Shown here piece by piece: positions 41,999 to 49,493 of a stretch of DNA of 64,000 nt (its first letter is position 1; the number at the start of each line of letters is the position of its first letter). Below the pieces are notes generated by a model, which ran no database searches, had not been told where the DNA came from, and saw only the letters and a program-made list of their open reading frames with translations. The translations under genes were made by a program, and so were the position numbers. The stretch lies in the NCBI GenBank assembly GCA_046348855.1, contig JAXMDK010000006.1, positions 1 to 64,000 on the forward strand, read 5' to 3'. The DNA is from TMP-24 sp046348855 (lineage in GTDB: Bacteria; Pseudomonadota; Alphaproteobacteria; Rhodobacterales; Rhodobacteraceae).

Positions 41999-43915
41999 TC
42001 AGGCGCGGCGTTCGCCGAACTGGGCGATCCCTAGCGTTTCCAGCACCTTCGCCTCGATCTGCGGGGCGTTCATGCCGGCGACCTGGTACATGTCTTCGGG
42101 GCTGGCCTGGTCGATGAACGTGTCGGGCAGGACCATCGAACGGAATTTCAGGCCGTGGTCGAAGATGCCTTCCTCGGCGAGACACTGCGCCACATGGCTG
42201 CCGAAGCCGCCGATCGCGCCTTCCTCGACGGTGATGAGCGCCTCGTGGTGGCGGGCAAGTTGCAGGATCAGGGCGCGGTCGAGCGGCTTGGCGAAGCGGG
42301 CGTCGGCGACGGTCGGGGCGAGGCCGCGCAGGGCCAGCGATTCCCGCGCCTTCAGCACCTCGGCCAGCCGGGTGCCGAACGACAGGATCGCCACCCGCCC
42401 GCCTTCGGCGATGATCCGGCCCTTGCCGATGTCCAGCGGCCGGCCGCGTTCGGGCAGGTCGACGCCGACGCCTTCACCGCGCGGAAAGCGGAAGGCCGAA
42501 GGGCGGTCGTCGAGCGCGGCGGCGGTGGCGACCATGTGCACCAGTTCGGCCTCGTCGGCGGCGGCCATCACCACGAAATCCGGCAGGTTGGCCAGATAGG
42601 CGATGTCGAAGGCGCCGGCATGGGTGGCGCCATCGGCGCCCACCAGCCCCGCCCGGTCGATGGCGAAACGGACCGGCAGCCGCTGGATCGCCACGTCATG
42701 CACCACCTGGTCGTAGCCGCGCTGCAGGAAGGTCGAATAGAGCGCGCAGAAAGGCTTCATCCCCCCGGCGGCGAGGCCGGCGGCAAAGGTCACGGCATGC
42801 TGTTCGGCGATGCCGACATCGAAGCAGCGGCGCGGAAACCGTTCGGCGAAGAGGTTCAACCCGGTGCCGTCCGGCATGGCGGCGGTGATCGCCACGATCT
42901 TGTCGTCGCCCTCGGCCTGGCGGATCAGACTTTGCGCGAAGACCTTGGTGTAGGAGGGCGCGTTCGATGGGGCCTTCTTCTGTTCGCCGGTCACCACGTC
43001 GAACTTGGCGGTCGCGTGACCCTTGTCGGCGGCGCGTTCGGCCGGCGGATAGCCCTTGCCCTTGCGGGTCAGCACATGGATCAGCATCGGCCCGGTGGCC
43101 CGCGCCTTGACCGTGCGCAGGACGCTGAGCAGCATGTCCATGTCGTGGCCGTCGATCGGGCCGACATAGGAAAAGCCCAGTTCCTCGAAGAGCGTATTGC
43201 CAAGCGCCATGCCCTTCAGCATTTCCTTGGCGCGCCGGGCGCCTTCCTGGATCGGGCCGGGCAAGAGGCTGACCGCACCCTTGGCGGCGGCTTTCAGTTC
43301 CTGGAAGGGGCCTTCGGTGTAAAGCCGGGTCAGGTAGGCCGACATGGCCCCGACCGGTGGCGCGATCGACATTTCATTATCGTTCAGGACGACGAACAGC
43401 CGCTTGCCCAGGTGGCCGGCGTTGTTCATCGCCTCGTAGGCCATGCCGGCGCTCATCGCGCCGTCACCGATCACCGCGATGGCGTCGCCCGGGTCGCCGC
43501 CGAGGTCGCGGGCCACGGCAAAACCCAGCGCGGCAGAAATCGAGGTCGAGGAATGCGCCGCCCCGAACGGGTCATAGGGGCTTTCCGACCGTTTGGTGAA
43601 GCCCGACAGCCCGCCCTTCATGCGCAGCGTACGGATGCGGTCGCGCCGTCCGGTCAGGATCTTGTGCGGATAGCACTGGTGGCCGACATCCCAGATCAGC
43701 TTGTCGCGCGGCGTGTCGAACACGGCGTGCAGCGCGACGGTCAGCTCGACCACCCCCAGCCCGGCGCCCAGATGCCCGCCGGTGACCGACACGGCGCTGA
43801 TCGTTTCGGCACGCAACTCGTCGGCCAGCGTCGCCAGTTCGGCGTCGCTCAGACCCTTCAGGTCCGATGGCACCCTGACGCGGTCGAGGGTGGGGGTGGG
43901 GGGGCGATCGCTCAT
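41999..43915 (-). CDS. dxs: 1-deoxy-D-xylulose-5-phosphate synthase
   Basis: A 638-residue transketolase-like TPP enzyme making DXP from pyruvate and glyceraldehyde 3-phosphate, the entry to the MEP isoprenoid pathway. Seen: TGGHLGAGLGVVELT, the TPP/Mg motif GDGAMSAGMAYEAMNNAG, and the catalytic glutamate in VGIAEQHAVTFAAGLA. It is last in the HDAC-xseB-ispA-dxs order and follows ispA by nine bases. Confidence 0.97.
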   Translation of the reverse strand: MSDRPPTPTLDRVRVPSDLKGLSDAELATLADELRAETISAVSVTGGHLGAGLGVVELTVALHAVFDTPRDKLIWDVGHQCYPHKILTGRRDRIRTLRMKGGLSGFTKRSESPYDPFGAAHSSTSISAALGFAVARDLGGDPGDAIAVIGDGAMSAGMAYEAMNNAGHLGKRLFVVLNDNEMSIAPPVGAMSAYLTRLYTEGPFQELKAAAKGAVSLLPGPIQEGARRAKEMLKGMALGNTLFEELGFSYVGPIDGHDMDMLLSVLRTVKARATGPMLIHVLTRKGKGYPPAERAADKGHATAKFDVVTGEQKKAPSNAPSYTKVFAQSLIRQAEGDDKIVAITAAMPDGTGLNLFAERFPRRCFDVGIAEQHAVTFAAGLAAGGMKPFCALYSTFLQRGYDQVVHDVAIQRLPVRFAIDRAGLVGADGATHAGAFDIAYLANLPDFVVMAAADEAELVHMVATAAALDDRPSAFRFPRGEGVGVDLPERGRPLDIGKGRIIAEGGRVAILSFGTRLAEVLKARESLALRGLAPTVADARFAKPLDRALILQLARHHEALITVEEGAIGGFGSHVAQCLAEEGIFDHGLKFRSMVLPDTFIDQASPEDMYQVAGMNAPQIEAKVLETLGIAQFGERRA

Positions 43916-43924
43916 CGGAACCTT

Positions 43925-44779
43925 TCAGCTTTCGCGCTGGATAACGAAACGCGCGGCTTCCCTCAAGCCGTCGGCCGCGGCACCGTAGGGGGAAAGGGCG
44001 TCCTGCGCTTCGCCCGCCAGATCATGCGCCCTTGCCCGGGCGGCGTCGAGCCCCAGAAGCGACACGAAGGTGGCCTTGCCGGCGCCCGCGTCCTTGCCCA
44101 GCCGCTTGCCGGCCTTGGCGGGATCGCCGGTGACATCCAGAATGTCGTCGGCAATCTGGAAGGCCAGGCCCAGCGCCCGGGCATAGGTGGCCAGCGGCGT
44201 GCGGTCGGCGCCGGCGAGGATCGCCCCGGCCTCGGCGGCGAAGGAAATCAGCGCGCCGGTCTTGGCCTGTTGCAGCCGGGTGATCTCGGCCAGCGTCAGC
44301 GGCGCCGGCGCGGTTTCGGCGGCGATGTCAAGCGCCTGGCCCAGCACCATCCCGTCGGCCCCCGACGCCTTGGCCAGGGCCGCCACCAGATCGAGGCGGC
44401 GCGGCCCGAGGCGCGGGTCGCAGCAGAACTCGAAAGCCAGTGTTTGCAGCGCGTCGCCGGCCAGCACCGCCGTCGCCTCGTCCCAGCGCAGGTGAACGGT
44501 GGGCAGGCCGCGGCGCAGATCGTCGTCGTCCATGCAGGGCAGGTCGTCATGAACCAGCGAATAGGCATGCAGCGCCTCGACGGCAGCGGCGGCGGGGAGC
44601 GCGTCGCCCAGCCCGTGCAGCGCCGCCGATTCCAGCGCGAGGAAGGCGCGCAGGCGCTTGCCGCCCTGAAGCGCATAGCGCATGGCATGGACGGCAGGCA
44701 CATCGGCCCGGTCGGCAAGGGCGGCATCCAGAAACCGCTGGACGGCGCGCTGCACGGCGTCAAGCCGGGCGGCGAACAC
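43925..44779 (-). CDS. ispA: Polyprenyl (farnesyl/geranyl) diphosphate synthase
   Basis: A 284-residue short-chain trans-prenyltransferase with the first aspartate-rich motif LVHDDLPCMDDDD and the second QIADDILD. It starts with GTG at 44779 directly abutting the xseB stop (TGAGTG). Product chain length is expected to be C15 (or C20 in carotenoid/bacteriochlorophyll makers), not determinable here. It feeds isoprenoids with the neighbouring dxs. Confidence 0.94.
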   Translation of the reverse strand: MFAARLDAVQRAVQRFLDAALADRADVPAVHAMRYALQGGKRLRAFLALESAALHGLGDALPAAAAVEALHAYSLVHDDLPCMDDDDLRRGLPTVHLRWDEATAVLAGDALQTLAFEFCCDPRLGPRRLDLVAALAKASGADGMVLGQALDIAAETAPAPLTLAEITRLQQAKTGALISFAAEAGAILAGADRTPLATYARALGLAFQIADDILDVTGDPAKAGKRLGKDAGAGKATFVSLLGLDAARARAHDLAGEAQDALSPYGAAADGLREAARFVIQRES

Positions 44780-45016
44780 TCACAGACCTTCGGCCGGGGT
44801 GGTGCCGGTGGGGGCGCCCGAGGCGCTGAGGGTGATCTTTTCGACCCGCTCCTCGGCGGCCTTCAGCTTCTGTTCGCAGATCGCCTTCAGCGCCGCGCCG
44901 CGTTCGTAAAGCTCGATCGACTTTTCCAGCTCGACATTGCCGGTCTCAAGCTTGCGCACGACCTCTTCCAGTTCGGCCATCGCCGCCTCGAAGGTCATTT
45001 CCTTGGTCTCGTTCAT
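44780..45016 (-). CDS. xseB: Exodeoxyribonuclease VII small subunit
   Basis: A 78-residue XseB, helical, with the family core FEAAMAELEEVVRKLETGNV then ELEKSIELYERGAAL. It partners XseA in processive single-strand DNA exonuclease VII. Its ATG overlaps the stop of the deacetylase-like gene by four bases, and its stop abuts the ispA GTG. Confidence 0.95.
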   Translation of the reverse strand: MNETKEMTFEAAMAELEEVVRKLETGNVELEKSIELYERGAALKAICEQKLKAAEERVEKITLSASGAPTGTTPAEGL

Positions 45017-45945
45017 GCGCCCCGCTCCATCAGTACCCGGACATGCGCGGCAACCGATGCCGCGAGTGCGTCCAGATCATAACCACCCTCGAGCGACGAT
45101 ACCACCCGCCCGCCGCAGCAATCGTCCGCGAGGTCACAGATGGCATGGGTCAGCCAGGCGAAATCGGCCTCGGTCCAGGCCAGGCCGCCCAGCGGGTCGG
45201 CGCGGTGGGCGTCGAAGCCGGCGCTGACTAGGATCAGGTCGGGGGCGAAGCCCCGCACCCTGTCCAGCGCCGCCTGCCAGAGCGGCCGCATCTCGCGCCC
45301 GCCCGAACCCGGCACCAGGGGCAGGTTGACGACCTGGCCGTGGGCGCCGGTTTCGTGTGCGTAGCCGGTGCCGGGGTATAGCGGCATCTGGTGGGATGAC
45401 ACGAACATCGCCCGGGCTTCGTCCCACAGGCAGTCCTGGGTGCCGTTGCCGTGATGCACGTCGAAGTCCAGCACCGCCACCCGCGCCAGCCCGCGCCCGT
45501 CGAGCGCGTATTTCGCCGCGATGGCGACGGTCGAGAACAGGCAGAAACCCATCGCCCGGCCGCGCTCGGCATGATGGCCGGGCGGGCGCATGGCGACGAA
45601 GGCATTGCGCGCCGATCCGTCGAGCACCGCGTCGACGGCGGCCATCGCCCCGCCGGCCGCGCGCAGCCCGGCCTCCCACGAGGCGGGCATCAGGAACGTG
45701 TCGCCATCCAGCGCCGCCCAGCCTTGCTCCGGCCGCGCCGCCCGAAGGCGCGCCAGATGGTCGGGCGCGTGGCAGCGCAGCAACTCGGCCTCGTCGGCCA
45801 GCGGCGCGGTCCGCCGATCCAGCCCGGCGAAATCCTCGGCGCGCAGCGCGCCGAAGATCGCCTCGAGCCGCGCCGACCGTTCGGGGTGGCCGGACGGGGT
45901 CTGGTGGGCAAGGCCCGCGGAATGGGTCAGGAAAGCCGTGGTCAT
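45013..45945 (-). CDS. Histone deacetylase family (class II-like) protein
   Basis: A 310-residue arginase/deacetylase-fold enzyme, probably an acetylpolyamine or other amidohydrolase. The active site shows RPPGHHAERGRAMGFCLF and zinc ligands in DFDVHHGNGTQ and SAGFDAHRADPLGG. ATG 45945 is chosen; an in-frame TTG five codons earlier lies inside the dispersed repeat. Its usual association with xseB-ispA-dxs in this group may be purely positional. Natural substrate unknown. Confidence 0.88.
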   Translation of the reverse strand: MTTAFLTHSAGLAHQTPSGHPERSARLEAIFGALRAEDFAGLDRRTAPLADEAELLRCHAPDHLARLRAARPEQGWAALDGDTFLMPASWEAGLRAAGGAMAAVDAVLDGSARNAFVAMRPPGHHAERGRAMGFCLFSTVAIAAKYALDGRGLARVAVLDFDVHHGNGTQDCLWDEARAMFVSSHQMPLYPGTGYAHETGAHGQVVNLPLVPGSGGREMRPLWQAALDRVRGFAPDLILVSAGFDAHRADPLGGLAWTEADFAWLTHAICDLADDCCGGRVVSSLEGGYDLDALAASVAAHVRVLMERGA

Positions 45946-46007
45946 TTCATCTTGGTCCAAATATCCCTGCCGGAGGCTCCTTCATCCGCCTGCGCTCGGG
46001 TGAAGGT
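45946..46007 (-). repeat. Dispersed composite repeat, copy 3, abutting the deacetylase start codon
   Basis: On the minus strand an imperfect CCTTCA..TGAAGG hairpin is followed by GCCTCCGGCAGGGATATTTG then GACCAAGATGAA, ending at the base before the deacetylase ATG. This repeat therefore supplies the whole 5' leader between petR and the deacetylase gene, and no other Shine-Dalgarno is visible. Confidence 0.7.
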
Positions 46008-46013
46008 CCGGCC

Positions 46014-46715
46014 CTATTCCGGCGCCAGCATGTAGCCCGCGCCCCGCACCGTCTGCAGGTAGCGTGGCATCTTGGGATCGGCCTCGAACTTGCGGCGAAG
46101 GCGCGTGATCTGCACGTCGACCGCGCGTTCCTGGGTCTGTTCGCCGCCCCGGCCCAGTTCGTCGACCAGCTGGCTGCGGCTGATCGCTTCGCCGGGCTTG
46201 GCGGCCAGGATGCGCATCAGCGCCGCCTCGGTCGCGGTCAGCCGCACCAGATCCTCGCCGCGCCACATCTCGCCCCGATCGGCGTCATAGCGCACCGGGC
46301 CGAAGTTCAGCACCTTGGGCAGCTTGACCGTGACCGGCGTGGGGGTGCGGCGCAGGATGGCGTTGATGCGCAGCAAGAGTTCCTTCGGCTCGAACGGCTT
46401 GGCCAGGTAATCGTCGGCCCCGGCCTCCAGCCCGGCGATGCGGTCCGAGGTTTCGCCCTTGGCGGTCAACAGCAGGATCGGCGTTGCCAGCCGGGCACGC
46501 AACTCGCGCGTCAGGCTCATGCCGTCCTCGCCCGGCATCATCACGTCCAGCACGATCAGGTCGAACTCCAGCCCCGCCAGAAGCCGGCGGGCATGGGCGG
46601 CATCGCGGGCGGTGGTGACCAGAAAGCCGTTCTTGATCAGGAACTTCTGCAAAAGCCCGCGAATACGCTCGTCGTCGTCGACGATCAGAAGGTGAACCTC
46701 GTTGCCCGCCGTCAT
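46014..46715 (-). CDS. petR: OmpR-family response regulator, PetR-like
   Basis: A 233-residue two-domain regulator. The receiver has acid pocket DDDE near residue 12, phospho-acceptor D in LIVLDVMMPGEDG (about 57), T in LLLTAKG and K in LAKPFEPKE. The C-terminal winged helix ends RRKFEADPKMPRYLQTVRGA. The sequence closely resembles, from memory, PetR of Rhodobacter capsulatus, described as essential there. It overlaps petP by four bases. No sensor kinase is adjacent. Unlike R. capsulatus, it is about 21 kb from petABC. Confidence 0.83.
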   Translation of the reverse strand: MTAGNEVHLLIVDDDERIRGLLQKFLIKNGFLVTTARDAAHARRLLAGLEFDLIVLDVMMPGEDGMSLTRELRARLATPILLLTAKGETSDRIAGLEAGADDYLAKPFEPKELLLRINAILRRTPTPVTVKLPKVLNFGPVRYDADRGEMWRGEDLVRLTATEAALMRILAAKPGEAISRSQLVDELGRGGEQTQERAVDVQITRLRRKFEADPKMPRYLQTVRGAGYMLAPE

Positions 46716-47224
46716 GCCCCGCCGTCCCTCATTTCAGTGTAGAACCGCCGCAGGTCGGGGTCCATCATCGCCTCCAGCACCTGACGGAAGCCCGCCACCG
46801 CCGACGGGCCGGCCTGCCGGTAGGCCGCGCGCATCCGGTTGCGCTGCGCGTCCGACAGTTCGCGCTCCAGCGCCGCGCCGCGTTCGGTCAGGTAGAGATG
46901 GCGTTCGCGCTTGTCCTTCTTGCCGACCCGCGCCTCGACCAGACCGTCATCGACCAGCGTGCGCAGCACCCGGTTCAGCGACTGCTTGGTCACGCCCAGC
47001 AGCGCCAGAAGCATGTTCACGTTCAGCCCCGGCTGGCGGTTGATGAAATGGATCGCGCGGTGATGGGCGCGGCCATACTGGTAGTTTTCAAGGATGCGGT
47101 CAGGGTCGGCGGTGAAGGCGCGATAGGCAAAGAACATCGCCTCGGCGCCGCGCCGCAACTGTTCGTCGGTCAGGAACAGCAGGTTTTCGCCACCCGGCTT
47201 CGCCATCCCAGCAGGTTCGGCCAT
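46712..47224 (-). CDS. petP: MarR-family regulator, PetP-like
   Basis: A 170-residue MarR-type winged-helix protein with the recognition region LLALLGVTKQSLNRVLRTLV and wing segment VGKKDKRERHLYLTERG. It is coupled by ATGA overlap to petR, the same pair as petPR of Rhodobacter capsulatus. ATG 47224 follows GGGGGAAAG. The ligand is unknown. A near-palindrome overlaps its promoter, suggesting autoregulation. Confidence 0.8.
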   Translation of the reverse strand: MAEPAGMAKPGGENLLFLTDEQLRRGAEAMFFAYRAFTADPDRILENYQYGRAHHRAIHFINRQPGLNVNMLLALLGVTKQSLNRVLRTLVDDGLVEARVGKKDKRERHLYLTERGAALERELSDAQRNRMRAAYRQAGPSAVAGFRQVLEAMMDPDLRRFYTEMRDGGA

Positions 47225-47263
47225 CTTTCCCCCGAAAATCGTTTCCGCGCGGTTCCGAACCGG

Positions 47264-47292
47264 ATATTATGTCAGCCATGTTGACTTTCCAA
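47264..47292 (-). promoter_or_regulatory. Putative sigma-70-type promoter and operator of petPR
   Basis: On the minus strand TTGGAA (47287-47292) and TAATAT (47264-47269) are separated by 17 bases. A near-palindrome GTCAgCcATGtTGAC at 47271-47285 fills the spacer; five of its seven pairs match. It is 40 bases from the petP ATG. PetP binding here is inferred. Confidence 0.45.
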
Positions 47293-47389
47293 GAATCAAT
47301 TGCTAGCGAAAGCCACCAAATGCGCAACTTTATGTCCGAAACGGACCTAAGCCGCGCAACAATCGGAAAATCGGATGCTGGAGGGCAAG

Positions 47390-48259
47390 ATGGCCGGTTC
47401 CTATGAAGATCGTGACGGCAAAATCTGGATGGACGGCAAGCTTGTGGACTGGCGGGACGCGAAGGTGCACCTGCTGACCCATGCGCTGCATTACGCCTCC
47501 TCGGTGTTCGAGGGCGAGCGCTGCTATGACGGCAAGATCTTCAAGGGCCACGAACATTCGCTGCGGCTGCGCCGCTCGGCCGAGCTCCTGGACATGGAAA
47601 TCCCCTATTCGGCCGAACAGATCGACGCCGCGAAGGAGGCGATGCTGAAGGCCAACGGCTGGACCAACGCCTATGTGCGCGCCATCGCCTGGCGCGGCGT
47701 CGGCGAGGACATGGGCGTCTCGGCCCGCCGCAACCCGGTGCGGCTTGCGGTCGCCGGCTGGGAATGGGGCAACTACTACGGCGACGCCAAGATGAAGGGC
47801 GCGAAACTCGACATCGCCAAATGGCGCCGCCCCGACCCGGCGACCATCCCGTCCGAGGCGAAGGCCGCCGGCCTCTACATGATCTGCACGATGTCCAAGC
47901 ACGCGGCCGAGGCCAAGGGCTGTTCGGATGCGATGATGTTCGACTATCGCGGCTATGTGGCCGAGGCGACCGGCGCCAACATCTTCTTCGTCAAGGACGG
48001 CGAGGTGCATACGCCCAAGGCCGACTGCTTCCTGAACGGCCTGACCCGGCAGACGGTGATCGGCATGCTGAAGGACATGCAGGTCAAGGTGCACGAACGC
48101 CACATCATGCCCGAGGAACTGGAAGGGTTCGAACAATGCTGGCTGACCGGCACCGCCGCCGAAGTCACGCCGGTGGGCCAGATCGGCGACTACCACTTCA
48201 CGGTGGGCGACCTGACCAAGCGGGTCGCGAGCGACTACGAAAAGCTGGTTCGGGCCTGA
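47390..48259 (+). CDS. ilvE: Branched-chain amino-acid aminotransferase
   Basis: A 289-residue fold-type IV PLP aminotransferase of leucine, isoleucine and valine metabolism. Seen: HALHYASSVFEGER, the probable PLP lysine region, GLYMICTMSKHAAEAKG, YVAEATGANIFFVKDG and the phosphate-contact LTGTAAEVTPV. ATG 47390 is preferred over 47375 because GGAGG sits five bases upstream. It is divergent from petPR. Confidence 0.95.
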   Translation: MAGSYEDRDGKIWMDGKLVDWRDAKVHLLTHALHYASSVFEGERCYDGKIFKGHEHSLRLRRSAELLDMEIPYSAEQIDAAKEAMLKANGWTNAYVRAIAWRGVGEDMGVSARRNPVRLAVAGWEWGNYYGDAKMKGAKLDIAKWRRPDPATIPSEAKAAGLYMICTMSKHAAEAKGCSDAMMFDYRGYVAEATGANIFFVKDGEVHTPKADCFLNGLTRQTVIGMLKDMQVKVHERHIMPEELEGFEQCWLTGTAAEVTPVGQIGDYHFTVGDLTKRVASDYEKLVRA

Positions 48260-48268
48260 CCGGCCAAA

Positions 48269-48292
48269 GGGTGCGCGGGCAGCCGCGCACCC
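48269..48292 (+). terminator. Strong hairpin after ilvE (likely terminator)
   Basis: Perfect 10-bp stem GGGTGCGCGG/CCGCGCACCC with a four-base loop, starting 10 bases after the ilvE stop and seven bases before the convergent small gene. It lacks a U-tract, so termination may be partial or the hairpin may protect the mRNA end. Confidence 0.5.
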
Positions 48293-48298
48293 ATACGT

Positions 48299-48493
48299 TC
48301 ACGCGGTGATGCCGCGTTCAATGCGCAGGTAGTTTTCCACCCGCCCCGCGCCCTCGCGGCTGGCCGGCCGCTGGTGCAGGTCGCGCACGGCCTGATGAGG
48401 GCTGTCCTCGGCGTCGGTCTTTTCGATCCGGTAGAAATTCTTGGTGCGGCCGCCGTCAGAGACGGGGCGCCGGTCGATCATGTGGCGGCTCAT
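48299..48493 (-). CDS. Small hypothetical protein (64 residues)
   Basis: A 64-residue polar, charged protein (MSRHMIDRRPVSDGGRTKNF and then YRIEKTDAEDSPHQAVRDLH). No domain is recognised and there are no membrane helices or cysteines. It is judged real because an ideal GGGAGG Shine-Dalgarno lies six bases before the ATG at 48493, and because codon choice matches surrounding genes. It is convergent with ilvE and has its own 113-base upstream region. Confidence 0.65.
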   Translation of the reverse strand: MSRHMIDRRPVSDGGRTKNFYRIEKTDAEDSPHQAVRDLHQRPASREGAGRVENYLRIERGITA

Positions 48494-48606
48494 TCTTTCC
48501 TCCCAGGTCGGTCAGATGGATCGCACCGGCACAGCTTGCGCGCGAATCGGTGGCCATGCCAACCAATTCTGCGCGGAAGGGTAACAGCGGCATGAAGCCG
48601 CCCGGA

Positions 48607-49374
48607 TCAGACCGCCGAAAAGCAATTGTCGACGAAAAGCTGGGCGCCGTTGACGAAATCGGCCTCGTCCGAGGCCAGGTAAAGCGCGGCGCGGGCAACA
48701 TCCTCGGGCCGGCCCATGCGGCCCTGCGCCGCCTTCAGCGCGGCGTCGGACACGTCGATGCCAAGCGTGCTCAGCTCCTTCACTTCGCGCAGCCCGTGCG
48801 GGGTCTCGATGAAGCCGGGACAGACGGCGTTGCAGCGGATGCCGCGGTCGCGGAACTCGACGGCGATGGCGCGGGCGAACATGTGGCAGGCGCCCTTGGT
48901 GGCGTCGTAAAGCACCTCGTTCGGCGTGGCATAGACGGCCGAGATCGACGAGGTGCAGACGATGGAGCCGCCGCCCTGCGCCAGCATCTGCGGCAGCACC
49001 GCGCGCGTCATCAGGTACATGGACTTGACGTTGACGTCGAAGAGGAAGTCCCAGTCGGCTTCCTCGGTTTCGAGGAAGGGTTTGATGACGATGGTTCCGG
49101 CATGGTTGAACAGCACGTTCACCGGGCCGAGCGCGGCGTTGACCGCGGCGACCGCGGCTTCGACGGCCGCCTTCTGCGACACGTCGGCCTGGGCGAACGC
49201 CGCCCGGTGCCCCGCCGCCGCCAGTTCGGCGGCCAGCGCCCGGCTGGCCTCGGCGTTGCGGTCGATGATCCCGACCGCCGCGCCCTCGGCGGCGAACAGG
49301 CGGACGGCGGCGGCCCCCATGCCGGTCGCGCCGCCCGAAATGATCGCGGTCTTGCCCTTCAGTCTGTCAGCCAT
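48607..49374 (-). CDS. SDR-family oxidoreductase
   Basis: A 255-residue short-chain dehydrogenase with ISGGATGMGAAAVRLF, NHAG, catalytic serine in SSISAVYAT and YDATK, and the C-terminal NGAQLFVDNCFSAV. The TGMGAAAVRLF and Asp-containing IIDRNAE segments favour NAD+. ATG 49374 follows GGGGGAAG; earlier starts lie in the repeat region. Substrate unknown; no neighbouring pathway helps. Confidence 0.8.
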   Translation of the reverse strand: MADRLKGKTAIISGGATGMGAAAVRLFAAEGAAVGIIDRNAEASRALAAELAAAGHRAAFAQADVSQKAAVEAAVAAVNAALGPVNVLFNHAGTIVIKPFLETEEADWDFLFDVNVKSMYLMTRAVLPQMLAQGGGSIVCTSSISAVYATPNEVLYDATKGACHMFARAIAVEFRDRGIRCNAVCPGFIETPHGLREVKELSTLGIDVSDAALKAAQGRMGRPEDVARAALYLASDEADFVNGAQLFVDNCFSAV

Positions 49375-49397
49375 TCGCTTCCCCCACGCCAGAACGG

Positions 49398-49475
49398 CGG
49401 GGGCCTTGCCCCCGCACCCCCAGGATATTTGTGCCAAAGTGAACATGGCACGGTTTCACCTTGGCATAAATATCC
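49398..49475. repeat. Dispersed composite repeat, copies 4 and 5 as an inverted pair
   Basis: A GCGGGGG/CCCCCGC hairpin (49398-49416) is followed by GGATATTTGTGCCAAAGTGA-A (49423-49443) and, after a ten-base loop, an inverted copy TTTCACCTTGGCATAAATATCC (positions 49454-49475; arms match at 19 of 21). It sits between queG and the SDR gene, both on the minus strand, so a queG transcript reading through would form a long stem here. Confidence 0.7.
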
Positions 49476-49493
49476 CCGCCGGAGGTGGAAAGT

